NCBI RefSeq assembly: GCF_020404845.1
Contig: NZ_JAIOJZ010000008.1
Span: forward strand, 114,769 to 178,768
DNA from: Streptomyces hyderabadensis
GTDB taxonomy: Bacteria; Actinomycetota; Actinomycetes; Streptomycetales; Streptomycetaceae
Direction of reading: 5' to 3'
Length of the DNA: 64,000 nucleotides
Both the position numbers and the translations under genes were made by a program. Positions 25,739 through 37,200 of the stretch are shown here, piece by piece. The notes below the pieces were generated by a model. That model made no database searches. It was not told where the DNA came from and was given only the letters and a program-made list of their open reading frames with translations. How positions within the stretch are numbered: the stretch's first letter is position 1; each line of letters begins with the position of its first letter.

Positions 25739-26155
25739 TTGTCCACCGTCATCGAGCAGCCCGTCGAGGCGCGACTGGTCGCCGCCGCGCCGCGTATGCC
25801 GAGCATTCCCGCCACCCTGCACTACGACCGCGCCGACCCGTTCGCCGTCCGCATGACCTTCCCGGCCCCGGCCACCTTGGAGGGCGTGGAGGTCTGCTGG
25901 ACCTTCTCCCGCGAGCTGCTGATCGCCGGGATGCAGGAGCCGAACGGCCACGGCGACGTCCGGGTGCGCCCGTACGGGTACGACCGCACCGTGCTGGAGT
26001 TCCACGCGCCCGAGGGCACCGCCGTGGTCCACGTCCGCTCGGGCGAGCTGCGCCGGTTCCTGCACGCGGCCGCAGAGCTGGTCCCGGTGGGCCTGGAGCA
26101 CCTCCAGCTGGACCTGGACCACGACCTGGCGGAGCTGATGCGCGGGAGCTGCTGA
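25739..26155 (+). CDS. ssgD: SsgA-like sporulation/cell-division protein, probably SsgD
   Basis: SsgA-like proteins are specific to sporulating actinomycetes and help control septum position and cell-wall deposition. The 138-residue product shows the family pattern PATLHYDRADPFAVRMTF, WTFSRELLIAGM, GDVRVRPY and the C-terminal LDLDHDLAELM. It starts with TTG preceded by GAGGGAG at 7-8 nt; the ATG 33 nt upstream in frame has no ribosome site. The assignment to SsgD rather than SsgB/E/G rests on length and on gene context that I recall from S. coelicolor (SCO6722 near the ABC-F and UvrA-like genes), so the paralogue name is an inference. Confidence 0.88.
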   Translation: MSTVIEQPVEARLVAAAPRMPSIPATLHYDRADPFAVRMTFPAPATLEGVEVCWTFSRELLIAGMQEPNGHGDVRVRPYGYDRTVLEFHAPEGTAVVHVRSGELRRFLHAAAELVPVGLEHLQLDLDHDLAELMRGSC

Positions 26156-26182
26156 GGCGCGGGAGCCGCTGCCCCCTCCCCC

Positions 26183-26854
26183 TCAGCCGCGCGCGGACAC
26201 CGGTGCCCCGGCGCCGTCGTCGCTCAGCGCGTCCCGCACCTCGTCCACGATCCGCCGCATGCCGGGCGACCCGCCGGCGCTCCGCCGGGTCAGCTCCGCG
26301 ATCCGGTCGGGTCCGGGTGGCCCGCCCGCCGCGTCCCCGGGGACGCCCAGTCCGGCGGCGGCCGCCAGCGCGGCCAGCGCCGCGTCCCGCTCGGAGACCT
26401 GGCCGGCCGGCAGCGCGCCCCGGAGGACGTGGTGCGCCTCCTCGCGCAGCGCCCGGGCCGCCGCTGCCTTCGCGAGCACGTACTCCACGGACGGGAACAC
26501 GCCGAGCACGCGCTTCTTCTCCGCCCGCAGGTACCCGTCGGCGACCAGCTGCTCCCGTACGGCGTCGAAGGTGACCCGGGCGTGCAGCCGCACCCAGGTG
26601 CGCCACCGGTGCGGCAGCGACTCGCGGACCAGTTCCAGCAGCCCGTCGAGGACGGCGTCCCCGGTGCGGGAGTCCAGGTCGGCGGGGGTGGCGATGCCCT
26701 CGTCGTCGGTGAGCAGTCCGCGCCGGGCCAGTTCGGTGAGCGCCCCGGCGCGCACCAGGTGGTGGATCCGGGCGGTGTCGGCGGCGGTGGACCCCGCGGG
26801 GTCCCAGGCCAGCAGGCAGAGCCGGGCCGGCAGGGAGAGCGAGCCGTCGGGCAC
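26183..26854 (-). CDS. GOLPH3/VPS74 (GPP34) family protein
   Basis: A helical protein of 223 residues from the GTG. It begins with SLSLPARLCLLAWDPAGS, the typical N-terminal GPP34 pattern, continues with ALTELARRGLL, and later has the LVADGYLRAEKKRVLGVFPS segment seen in this family. Eukaryotic members bind phosphatidylinositol-4-phosphate; bacterial ones are abundant in Streptomyces and uncharacterised. I place the start at the GTG with GAGGAGG 5 nt upstream. An in-frame TTG 42 nt earlier would add MARQRIYAEPEEAP but has no comparable ribosome site, and it lies next to the promoter of the ABC-F gene on the other strand. Confidence 0.85.
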   Translation of the reverse strand: MPDGSLSLPARLCLLAWDPAGSTAADTARIHHLVRAGALTELARRGLLTDDEGIATPADLDSRTGDAVLDGLLELVRESLPHRWRTWVRLHARVTFDAVREQLVADGYLRAEKKRVLGVFPSVEYVLAKAAAARALREEAHHVLRGALPAGQVSERDAALAALAAAAGLGVPGDAAGGPPGPDRIAELTRRSAGGSPGMRRIVDEVRDALSDDGAGAPVSARG

Positions 26855-26884
26855 GGGGGCCTCCTCGGGTTCCGCGTAAATGCG

Positions 26885-26914
26885 TTGACGGGCCAACCGG
26901 TCTCTGTCTAGGTT
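26885..26914 (+). promoter_or_regulatory. Sigma-70-type promoter for the second ABC-F gene
   Basis: TTGACG, an 18-nt spacer, then TAGGTT. This is the clearest HrdB-type promoter in the window. Transcription should begin about 7 nt further on, giving an mRNA leader of roughly 230 nt before the ATG. Confidence 0.6.
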
Positions 26915-26920
26915 CTGTAC

Positions 26921-27154
26921 CGCTTCTGTTGCCGCCGATTGGAGTAGGACGTTGCTCGTCTGAGGTCCTGAGACACCGCGTCACACGTATCTCACGTGTG
27001 GGCGCCGCGTGCGACCTCGGCGTTCGAGCCGTCCGAGCCTCCTGACGGAGCAGGGCTTCTTCCGTGCCCTCCCCTCGTCCGACGGCGGCCGCCCGCTTCC
27101 GGTGTCTCGATACGCGTTTGCCCCTGACCGCTTCGAGCAACCGCGGAGACCCGT
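26921..27154 (+). promoter_or_regulatory. Long 5' leader of the second ABC-F gene with a hairpin
   Basis: About 230 nt lie between the predicted start of transcription and the ATG. A perfect 7-bp hairpin, CACACGT-ATCTC-ACGTGTG, is at 26982-27000. Antibiotic-resistance ABC-F genes are often controlled by ribosome-mediated attenuation in such leaders. I could not identify a convincing leader peptide with a ribosome site, so attenuation is only a possibility. Confidence 0.4.
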
Positions 27155-28783
27155 ATGTCCACTTCCCCCACTTCGCTCACCTGTACGTCCCTGTCCTTCG
27201 CCTGGCCCGACGGCACCGCCGTCTTCGACGGGCTCGACGCCGCCTTCGGTCCCGGCAGGACCGGACTCGTCGGTGTCAACGGCGCGGGCAAGTCCACCCT
27301 GTTGAAACTGATCGCCGGACGGCTCACCCCCGCGGACGGCACCGTCCGGGTGGCCGGCGAGGTGGGTTACCTGCCGCAGAACGTCACGCTCGACACCGCG
27401 CTGCGGGTCGACGAGGCGCTCGGCATCGACGGCCGGCGGGCCGCGCTGCACGCCATCGAGGCGGGTGACGTGAGCGAGGAGCACTTCGAGGCCGTCGGCG
27501 ACGACTGGGACGTGGAGGAACGCGCCCTGGCCACGCTCGGCGGACTCGGGCTGGGCCACGTCGGCCTCGACCGTACCGTCGGCGAGGTCTCGGGCGGCGA
27601 GTCGGTGCTGCTGCGGCTGGCCGCGCTCCTGCTGCGCCGTCCCGACGTCCTGCTCCTGGACGAGCCCACCAACAACCTCGACGTGTACGCCCGCAAGCGG
27701 CTGTACGCGGCCGTCGAGTCCTGGCCGGGGGTGATGGTCGTGGTCAGCCACGACCGCGAGCTGCTGGAACGCGTCGACCAGATCGCCGACCTGCGCTCCG
27801 GCTCCCTGGCCTGGTACGGCGGGAACCTGACCGCCTACGAGGAGGCGCTGGCCGTGGAGCAGGAGGCGGCCGAGCGCATGGTCCGGGTGGCCGAGTCGGA
27901 CCTGCGCCGGCAGCAGCGCGAACTGGCCGACGCCCAGGTCGTCCTGGCCCGGCGCAGGCGCTACGGACAGAAGATGTACGACACCAAGCGCGAGCCCCGG
28001 GCGGTGATGAAGCTGCGCGCCCGCACCGCCCAGCAGTCCGCCGGCAAGTACCGCATCATGCACGAGGAGAAGCTGGCCGAGGCCAGGGAGCGGCTCGACG
28101 ACGCGGTGGAGGCCGTGCGGGACGACGACGAGATCCGCGTCGACCTGCCGCATACGGCCGTGCCGCCGGGCCGGACGGTGCTGACCCTGCGCGAGCTGGC
28201 GCCGGCGTACGGCGCCCGGATGGCGGGCGGTCTCGATCTGCACGGTCCCGAACGGGTCGCGCTCCTCGGGCGCAACGGCGCGGGCAAGACCACGCTGCTG
28301 CGCACCGTCGCCGGGGAGCTGGCGCCGGTGGCGGGCGAGGCGACGGCGCACGTGCCGCTGCGGTTCCTGCCGCAACGCCTGGACGTGCTGGACGACGGGC
28401 TGAGCGTGGCGGAGAACGTGGCGCGGTTCGCGCCGGGTGCCACCAACAACCGGATCAGGGCGCAGCTGGCCCGCTTCCTGTTCCGGGGTGCCCGCGCCGA
28501 CCAGCAGGCCGCCACGCTGTCCGGCGGCGAACGCTTCCGGGCGGCGCTGGCGGCGCTGATGCTGGCCGAGCCCGCGCCGCAGCTGCTGATGCTGGACGAG
28601 CCGACCAACAACCTGGACATGGCGAGCGTGCGGCAGCTCACCGGCGCGCTGGAGGCGTACGAGGGGGCGCTGATCGTGGCCAGCCACGACCTGCCGTTCC
28701 TCCAGTCGCTGGGCATCACGCGCTGGCTGCTGCTGGAGGAGGGAGAGCTGAAGGAAATCACGCCGGAAGCTGTCGGGTATTGA
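27155..28783 (+). CDS. ABC-F family ATPase, possible antibiotic-resistance type
   Basis: 542 residues with two ATP-binding cassettes and no membrane helices. Cassette 1: GVNGAGKSTLLKL (about residue 46), VSGGESVLLRLA, LLLDEPTNNLDVYARK, VVSHDREL; cassette 2: GRNGAGKTTLLRT, LSGGERFRAALA, LMLDEPTNNLDM, IVASHDLPFL. The signature of cassette 1 (SGGES) differs from the usual SGGQ. The inter-domain linker (around 250-310) is long and basic (RRQQRELADAQVVLARRRRYG), as in ribosome-protection proteins. Two features hint at regulated resistance: the 230-nt leader and the adjacent UvrA-like gene, a pairing reminiscent of self-resistance loci. No antibiotic cluster is present here, so the drug, if any, is unknown. 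Confidence 0.9.
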   Translation: MSTSPTSLTCTSLSFAWPDGTAVFDGLDAAFGPGRTGLVGVNGAGKSTLLKLIAGRLTPADGTVRVAGEVGYLPQNVTLDTALRVDEALGIDGRRAALHAIEAGDVSEEHFEAVGDDWDVEERALATLGGLGLGHVGLDRTVGEVSGGESVLLRLAALLLRRPDVLLLDEPTNNLDVYARKRLYAAVESWPGVMVVVSHDRELLERVDQIADLRSGSLAWYGGNLTAYEEALAVEQEAAERMVRVAESDLRRQQRELADAQVVLARRRRYGQKMYDTKREPRAVMKLRARTAQQSAGKYRIMHEEKLAEARERLDDAVEAVRDDDEIRVDLPHTAVPPGRTVLTLRELAPAYGARMAGGLDLHGPERVALLGRNGAGKTTLLRTVAGELAPVAGEATAHVPLRFLPQRLDVLDDGLSVAENVARFAPGATNNRIRAQLARFLFRGARADQQAATLSGGERFRAALAALMLAEPAPQLLMLDEPTNNLDMASVRQLTGALEAYEGALIVASHDLPFLQSLGITRWLLLEEGELKEITPEAVGY

Positions 28784-28786
28784 GCC

Positions 28787-28792
28787 TAGCGT
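28787..28792 (+). promoter_or_regulatory. Candidate internal -10 for the UvrA-like gene
   Basis: TAGCGT ends 7 nt before the ATG, in the 16-nt gap after the ABC-F stop. A leaderless transcript for the UvrA-like gene is thus possible besides read-through. Confidence 0.35.
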
Positions 28793-28799
28793 CCGCTGG

Positions 28800-31058
<2,259 letters not shown>

Positions 31059-31176
31059 CGGGGGTTCCGTCGGCACAGGTCCCCGCTGCATGATGGCGAA
31101 CCGGCGCCACGTCACGGGCGCCTCCCCCTTCCGGTGCCCGACACGCGCCGGTCCGCGCCGACACGAAAGGTCCCGC

Positions 31177-31953
31177 GTGCCCAGCAAGAAGGCCCTCGTC
31201 CGCCGCCCCGGCCCCCGGCTCGCCGAGGGGCTGGTGACGCACGTCGAGCGGGCGGAGGTCGACCTCGGCCTGGCCCGCGAACAGTGGGACGCCTACGTCG
31301 AGGCCCTCGGAGCGCACGGCTGGGAGACGCTGGAGGTGGAGGCGGCGGACGACTGCCCGGACGCCGTCTTCGTCGAGGACGCGGTCGTCGTGTACCGCAA
31401 CGTCGCGCTGATCACCCGGCCCGGCGCCGAGTCCCGCCGGGCGGAGACGGCCGGCGTCGAGGAGGCCGTGGCCCGGCTGGGCTGCTCGGTCAACTGGGTC
31501 TGGGAGCCGGGCACCCTGGACGGCGGCGACGTCCTGAAGATCGGCGACACGATCTACGTGGGGCGCGGCGGGCGCACCAACGCGGCCGGCGTCCAGCAGC
31601 TGCGGGCGGCGTTCGAGCCGCTGGGCGCCCGGGTGGTCGCGGTGCCGGTGAGCAAGGTGCTGCACCTGAAGTCGGCGGTCACCGCGCTGCCGGACGGGAC
31701 GGTGATCGGGCACATCCCGATGACGGACGTACCTTCACTGTTCCCGCGTTTCCTGCCGGTGCCCGAGGAGTCGGGGGCGCACGTGGTGCTGCTCGGCGGG
31801 AGCAAGCTGCTGATGGCCGCGAGCGCGCCGAAGACGGCGGAGCTGCTCGCCGACCTCGGTCACGAGCCGGTGCTCGTCGACATCGGGGAGTTCGAGAAGC
31901 TGGAGGGCTGTGTGACCTGCCTCTCGGTCCGGCTGCGGGAGCTGTACGCCTGA
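31177..31953 (+). CDS. Dimethylargininase (NG,NG-dimethylarginine dimethylaminohydrolase)
   Basis: Hydrolyses asymmetric dimethyl- and monomethylarginine to citrulline and methylamines. The 258-residue guanidino-modifying-fold enzyme shows DDCPDAVFVEDAVVVY (substrate-binding acidic loop), EPGTLDGGDVLKIG, the catalytic histidine in VLHLKSAV (about 163) and the catalytic cysteine in the C-terminal GCVTCLSVRL (most likely Cys248), close to the His162/Cys249 pair of the Pseudomonas enzyme. The GTG has GAAAGG 6 nt upstream. No arginine-metabolism neighbours are seen; it is flanked by the UvrA-like and desaturase genes. All key residues are present, so it should be active. Confidence 0.93.
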   Translation: MPSKKALVRRPGPRLAEGLVTHVERAEVDLGLAREQWDAYVEALGAHGWETLEVEAADDCPDAVFVEDAVVVYRNVALITRPGAESRRAETAGVEEAVARLGCSVNWVWEPGTLDGGDVLKIGDTIYVGRGGRTNAAGVQQLRAAFEPLGARVVAVPVSKVLHLKSAVTALPDGTVIGHIPMTDVPSLFPRFLPVPEESGAHVVLLGGSKLLMAASAPKTAELLADLGHEPVLVDIGEFEKLEGCVTCLSVRLRELYA

Positions 31954-32054
31954 GCGGGCCGCACACGGCGTCCTTACGGCCCCGGACCTGCGGGTCTCGG
32001 GCCTTGTCGGGTGCGCCCGGACAGTGGCTGATCAGCGGCCTTTACAGGGCGTTT

Positions 32055-32105
32055 AACCTACGCTCTCGTAACCTACGGTTTCGTAGCCTACGATCCCGTA
32101 GGTTC
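32055..32105. promoter_or_regulatory. Three 15-bp direct repeats before the acyl-ACP desaturase gene
   Basis: AACCTACGCTCTCGT, AACCTACGGTTTCGT and AGCCTACGATCCCGT follow one another without gaps, and the array ends in AGGTTC. Units two and three plus this end form an inverted repeat, AACCTACGG to CCGTAGGTT. This looks like clustered binding sites for a TetR-type regulator. It starts 105 nt before the GTG of the desaturase gene. Confidence 0.65.
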
Positions 32106-32159
32106 CCGGCACCGCTCGCCGGGCTGCTCCGCTCTGTCGCACGTCCCCTGGAGTTCTCC

Positions 32160-33134
32160 GTGACGATCGTCTCCCCGCACCTCGGCACTTCCGCCGACTG
32201 GACCGACGCCCGGCTGCTGTACGCGCTGGAGGAAGTGGTCGAGAAGGAACTCAACCGGCATCTGAAGGTCGCCAAGGACTGGATGCCGCACGAGTACGTG
32301 CCGTGGAGCGACGGACGGAACTTCCCGGGCCTGTTCGAGGACGGCGAGGCCTGGGAGAAGGGGCAGTCCAAGGTCACCGAGATCGGCCGGATCGCCCTCG
32401 TGGTGAACCTGCTGACGGAGGACAACCTGCCCAGCTACCACCACGAGATCGCCAGCCTCTTCGGCCGGGACGGCGCCTGGGGCACCTGGGTGCACCGGTG
32501 GACCGCCGAGGAGGGCCGGCACGGCATCGTGATGCGCGACTACCTGCTCGCCTCGCGCGCGGTCGACCCGGACCAGCTGGAGCAGTTCCGCATGGCCCAC
32601 ATGAGCGAGGGCTTCGAGTCGGACAACCGGCACTCGATGCTGCACTCGGTGGCGTACGTGGCCTTCCAGGAGCTGGCCACCCGCATCTCGCACCGCAACA
32701 CGGGCCACCAGTCCGGCGATCCGGTCTGCGACCGCATGCTGGCCCGCATCGCGACCGACGAGAACCTGCACATGGTCTTCTACCGGAACCTGCTCAAGGC
32801 GGCCTTCGAGCTGGCGCCCGACCTGACGATGCAGGCGGTCCGGGACGTGGTCGTCAACTTCCGGATGCCGGGTCACGGCATGCCGGGCTTCGAGCGGGCC
32901 GCCGCGCAGATGGCGATCGGCGAGGTCTACAACCTGCGCATCCACCACGACGACGTGATCCAGCCGGTGCTGCGCTTCCTCAAGATCATGGAGATCGACG
33001 GCCTCGGCCCCGAGGGGCAGCGGGCCCAGGAGGAACTCGGCCTCTACATGGGCGGGCTGGACGCCGAGGCCGCCAAGTTCGACGAGAAGCTGGCGGCCCG
33101 CAAGGCCCGGATGGCGGCCCGCGCGGCGGGCTGA
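32160..33134 (+). CDS. Acyl-[acyl-carrier-protein] desaturase (ferritin-like, soluble)
   Basis: Introduces a cis double bond into acyl-ACP using a diiron centre and a ferredoxin partner. The 324-residue protein shows the helical-bundle ligands: a first EEVVEKEL-type helix, the EEGRHGIVMRDYLLASRAVDP motif (ExxH) in the middle, and TDENLHMVFYRNLLKAA (second ExxH) in the C-terminal half. Length matches the plant-type stearoyl-ACP desaturase family. GGAG lies 8 nt before the GTG start. Control of membrane unsaturation by a lipid-responsive repressor is suggested by the triple repeat upstream. It converges with the WhiB-type gene. Confidence 0.93.
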   Translation: MTIVSPHLGTSADWTDARLLYALEEVVEKELNRHLKVAKDWMPHEYVPWSDGRNFPGLFEDGEAWEKGQSKVTEIGRIALVVNLLTEDNLPSYHHEIASLFGRDGAWGTWVHRWTAEEGRHGIVMRDYLLASRAVDPDQLEQFRMAHMSEGFESDNRHSMLHSVAYVAFQELATRISHRNTGHQSGDPVCDRMLARIATDENLHMVFYRNLLKAAFELAPDLTMQAVRDVVVNFRMPGHGMPGFERAAAQMAIGEVYNLRIHHDDVIQPVLRFLKIMEIDGLGPEGQRAQEELGLYMGGLDAEAAKFDEKLAARKARMAARAAG

Positions 33135-33143
33135 TCCCCGGCC

Positions 33144-33166
33144 GCCCCGCGCGGCCGGCGCGGGGC
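33144..33166. terminator. Hairpin terminator after the desaturase gene
   Basis: GCCCCGCGC and GCGCGGGGC form a perfect 9-bp stem with a 5-nt loop just after the desaturase stop. No T-run, as is common in Streptomyces. Confidence 0.55.
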
Positions 33167-33178
33167 GAACCGCCGCAT

Positions 33179-33205
33179 GGCACCCGGCCACGCGCTGCGG
33201 GTGCC
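33179..33205. terminator. Hairpin terminator after the WhiB-like gene
   Basis: GGCACCCG and CGGGTGCC pair in an 8-bp stem with an 11-nt loop directly downstream of the minus-strand WhiB-type stop codon. Confidence 0.5.
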
Positions 33206-33207
33206 GT

Positions 33208-33453
33208 TCAGGGTGTGGCGCGCCGCAGGGCCAGCCGCTCCTTCTCCGACAGGCCGCCCCAGACGCCGAACCGCTCGTCGTTGCTCAGCGCGAACTCCAG
33301 GCAGGTCGAGCGGATCGGGCACAGGGCGCAGATCCGCTTCGCGTCCCGTACGGAGCTGCCGGGCTCGGGGAAGAAGAAGTCTCCCCCGGTCTGCGCGCAC
33401 AACGCTTCCTCCTGCCAGCTGAGGTCGGGCGGCGCGGTCGTCTCGATGTGCAT
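33208..33453 (-). CDS. WhiB-like (Wbl) iron-sulfur regulator
   Basis: A short actinobacterial Fe-S protein that usually works with the principal sigma factor to control transcription. The 81-residue product has the four cluster cysteines (ALCAQ, then RICALCPIRSTC), spaced C-X30-C-X2-C-X5-C, the beta-turn GVWGGLSEKER, and a basic ALRR end. The start is set at the ATG giving MHIETTAPPDLSWQEEALC. A TTG 39 nt upstream in frame is another possibility, neither with a good ribosome site. It belongs to the Wbl paralogues; from memory S. coelicolor has a Wbl gene (SCO6715) at the same place, but the letter cannot be fixed from sequence. Confidence 0.9.
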   Translation of the reverse strand: MHIETTAPPDLSWQEEALCAQTGGDFFFPEPGSSVRDAKRICALCPIRSTCLEFALSNDERFGVWGGLSEKERLALRRATP

Positions 33454-33644
33454 GCGCAGCAGCGTGCCGGGGGGCGAAAAACGTTCGATCAACGCGGCAT
33501 CAACGCTCCGCGCCCACCACCCCCGGCCGATCAGATGGTCCTCCGCCGCGCACGGCGGCGCACGGCGGCGCGCGGAAGCGGTTGCCGGTGGTCGGTGGAA
33601 GACTCGGGAGAGCAGGCAACGGGACCCTTCCGAGGAGGGCGATC

Positions 33645-34430
33645 ATGCTCACCACCCGTTTCGTCACCGGCGCCCCGAACTGGCTCGACGTCGGCACCCC
33701 GGACCTCGACGGCGCCACGTCCTTCTACGGGGGCCTCTTCGGCTGGCGGTTCCGGTCGGCGGGGCCGGAGGCCGGGGGCTACGGCTTCTTCGAGCTCGAC
33801 GGCCGGATCGTGGCCGGCGGCATGGGGACGACCGAGGAGCAGGGCCCGCCGTCCTGGACCGTGTACTTCCAGGCCCCGGACGCCCACGCCGCGGCCGAGG
33901 CGTCCGAGCAGGCGCACGGCGGCGTCCTCGTGCGGCCGATGGACGTGATGGACCAGGGCACGATGGCGATCCTCGCCGACCGGGCCGGGCTGCCGTTCGG
34001 CATCTGGCAGCCGGGACGGCGCAACGGTCTGGACGTGACCGGCGAGACGGGCGCGCTGTGCTGGGTCGAGCTGCACACGGCGGACATCGCGGCCGCCGCC
34101 GCGTACTACCGCGCGGTGCTCGGCCTGGAGACCTCCGCGGTGTCCTTCCCCGGCGGCTCCTACACCTGCGTCAATCCGGCCGGAGAGGGCGAGGACGCCA
34201 TGTTCGGCGGCGTCGTCCCGCTCGCCGAGGACCCGGCGGACACGGATGCCGGGTGGCTGCCGTACTTCGCGGTCGACGACGCGGACACCGCGGTCGCCCG
34301 GACCACGGAGCTGGGCGGCACGGTGCGGATGCCCGCGACCGACATCGGGGGCGTCGGCCGCGTCGCCCGCCTCGCCGACCCGTACGGCGCCCCCTTCGCG
34401 ATCCTCAGGCCGGCACCGCGCCAGGGCTAG
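33645..34430 (+). CDS. Two-domain VOC (glyoxalase/bleomycin-resistance fold) protein
   Basis: A 261-residue protein made of two vicinal-oxygen-chelate modules. Module 1 runs from about 7 to 120 (NWLDVGTPDLDGATSFYGGLFGWRF, then PFGIWQP), module 2 from about 133 to 258 (CWVELHTADIAAAAAYYRAVLGL, then PYGAPFAIL). Such paired modules occur in hydroxylase and detoxification enzymes or in antibiotic-binding proteins; the usual metal-binding His/Glu set is incomplete in module 1, so binding rather than catalysis is possible. GAGGAGG lies 7-8 nt before the ATG. It stands alone between WhiB-type and LacI-type genes. Confidence 0.85.
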   Translation: MLTTRFVTGAPNWLDVGTPDLDGATSFYGGLFGWRFRSAGPEAGGYGFFELDGRIVAGGMGTTEEQGPPSWTVYFQAPDAHAAAEASEQAHGGVLVRPMDVMDQGTMAILADRAGLPFGIWQPGRRNGLDVTGETGALCWVELHTADIAAAAAYYRAVLGLETSAVSFPGGSYTCVNPAGEGEDAMFGGVVPLAEDPADTDAGWLPYFAVDDADTAVARTTELGGTVRMPATDIGGVGRVARLADPYGAPFAILRPAPRQG

Positions 34431-34761
34431 CGCAAGAGGGCTGCTCCGACGCCCCGCACGCACGTCGGGGCCCAGCCCACCGGACCGGCGAACACACCCG
34501 ACACCGGGGCTCCTCTCCGGCTGCCACCCGGTCGCCGAGACTGGCCCGGCCCGGGGCACAGGGGCACGCCCCCGCGTCCGAGCAGACCGCGCCGCCCGGA
34601 CTCACGCCGCACCGCGCCGGCCGTGGCGACACGGACGGCCCCCGCCCCTCGCGGACGACCTCGCAGGCCCCGGTCCTCCGCGCTCGCGAAAGGCGGCCCT
34701 CCGGCGGCCCGGGCGTGGCCGCCTCCGTGCGCCGACCGGGCTCGCGCGGTGCGCGGGCCGT
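34431..34761. other. Gene-free stretch between the VOC and LacI-type genes
   Basis: 331 nt of GC-rich sequence between convergent stop codons. A small hairpin, GCCCCG to CGGGGC with 9-nt loop (34451-34471), may terminate transcription of the VOC gene. I see no ORF with a ribosome site and no repeat. Confidence 0.55.
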
Positions 34762-35793
34762 TCAGGCCGTGGCTCGGTGGACCAGGGTGGTCGGCAGGAT
34801 CACGCCCGGCGGGGCGTCCGCGGTGTCGGGCGTCTCGTGGTCCAGGCCGCGCAGCAGGAGGCGGGCCATCAGCCGGCCCATGCCCTCGATGTCCTGGCGG
34901 ACGGTGGTCAGCGGCGGGTCGGTCTGTTCGGCGACGGGCAGCATGTCGTCGAAGCCCACGACGGCCACGTCGTCCGGCACCCGCCGCCCCCGCTCGCGCA
35001 GTACCCGCAGGGCGCCCGCCGCGGTGAGGTCGTTGGCCGCGAACACCGCGTCCAGGTCGGGGCACCGGTCGAGCAGGTCCCGCATCGCCCGCTCACCGCC
35101 GCCCGCGGTGAAGTCACCCCGTGCGACCAGGCCCGGATCGGCGCCGGTCCGGACGTCGCGGAAGCCCGCGAGCCGGTCGGCGGCCGAGGTCTGGTCGAGC
35201 GGGCCGGTGATGTGCGCGATGCGGGTCCGGCCGAGCCCCGCCAGGTGCTGGACGGCCGACCGGGCGCCGCCGCGGTTGTCGCTGTCCACGTAGACCACGT
35301 CGTCCCGCCCCTCGTCCCAGTCGGGGCGCCCGCCGAAGACGGTCGGCACGCCGGCGCTGCGCACGAGACCGGGCAGCGGGTCGTGCAGGTGCAGGGAGAA
35401 GACGAGGGCGCCGTCGACGTGTCCGCCGGCCAGGTAGCGCCCGACCCGGGCGTGGTCCTCGCGGCCCTCGGTGAGCAGCAGCACGAGCTGGTTGTCGTGG
35501 GCCGTCAGTTCCTTGCTGATACCGCGCAGTTGCTGGGCGAAGTACGGGTCGGCGAACACCCGTGCCTCCGGTTCCGCGGCGACGACGGCGACGGCCTGGT
35601 GCCGCCTGGTCACCAGGGAGCGGGCGGCCTGGTTGGGCACGTATCCGAGTTCCTCCACCGCGCGCCGGACCCGCTCGGCCAGCGCTTCCCGCACCCCGTG
35701 GGCGCCGTTGACCACGCGGGACACGGTGGCCCGCGAGACCCCGGCGCGCTCGGCCACGGCCTCCAGCGTGGGGCGCGGCGCGGTCTCGGTCAC
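34762..35793 (-). CDS. LacI-family transcriptional regulator
   Basis: A 343-residue repressor. The helix-turn-helix LEAVAERAGVSRATVSRVVNGAHGVREAL is followed by the hinge VPNQAARSLVTRR and a periplasmic-binding-protein-like sugar-sensing domain (VAVVAAEPEARVFADPYFAQQLRGIS, then DGALVFSLH and AVFAANDLTAAGALR). The ligand is probably a carbohydrate, inferred from the family. GAGGGGAG is 7 nt before the GTG. It is transcribed in the same direction as the laccase gene, which lies upstream; 148 nt separate them. No sugar-transport or glycosidase gene lies beside it, but the divergent sugar-dehydrogenase genes 1.4 kb away are a possible target. Confidence 0.92.
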   Translation of the reverse strand: MTETAPRPTLEAVAERAGVSRATVSRVVNGAHGVREALAERVRRAVEELGYVPNQAARSLVTRRHQAVAVVAAEPEARVFADPYFAQQLRGISKELTAHDNQLVLLLTEGREDHARVGRYLAGGHVDGALVFSLHLHDPLPGLVRSAGVPTVFGGRPDWDEGRDDVVYVDSDNRGGARSAVQHLAGLGRTRIAHITGPLDQTSAADRLAGFRDVRTGADPGLVARGDFTAGGGERAMRDLLDRCPDLDAVFAANDLTAAGALRVLRERGRRVPDDVAVVGFDDMLPVAEQTDPPLTTVRQDIEGMGRLMARLLLRGLDHETPDTADAPPGVILPTTLVHRATA

Positions 35794-35941
35794 GGACGAC
35801 TCCCCTCGGCGGCTGCGGCTCAGGATAGCGGCAGGCCGCGGGCGGGAGGGGGTGCGCTCCGGGGAGCGGAAACGCCGTGTGCGCAGGGGGCCGGTGCGGT
35901 CACCGGCCGTCCTGCCGTCCGGCCGTCGTGCCGTCGTCGGC

Positions 35942-37102
<1,161 letters not shown>

Positions 37103-37137
37103 TCAGGACAAAGTTCGTTCGATTGCGGTCATACCTA

Positions 37138-37166
37138 TTGGCGTACCGCGCAAAGAGGTCTAGCTT
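37138..37166 (+). promoter_or_regulatory. Promoter candidate for the ThuA/sugar-dehydrogenase operon
   Basis: TTGGCG, 17-nt spacer, TAGCTT. The predicted start lies about 30 nt before the ATG, leaving room for the strong GAGGAGGT ribosome site. Confidence 0.45.
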
Positions 37167-37200
37167 CCTTGGCGCTGCTGCCGTGACCGAGGAGGTGCCC

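Noticed and set aside
26921..27154. Leader peptide in the ABC-F leader, for example the frame starting near 27009
   Set aside because: No ribosome site and the frame runs into the coding region; kept only as an attenuation possibility.
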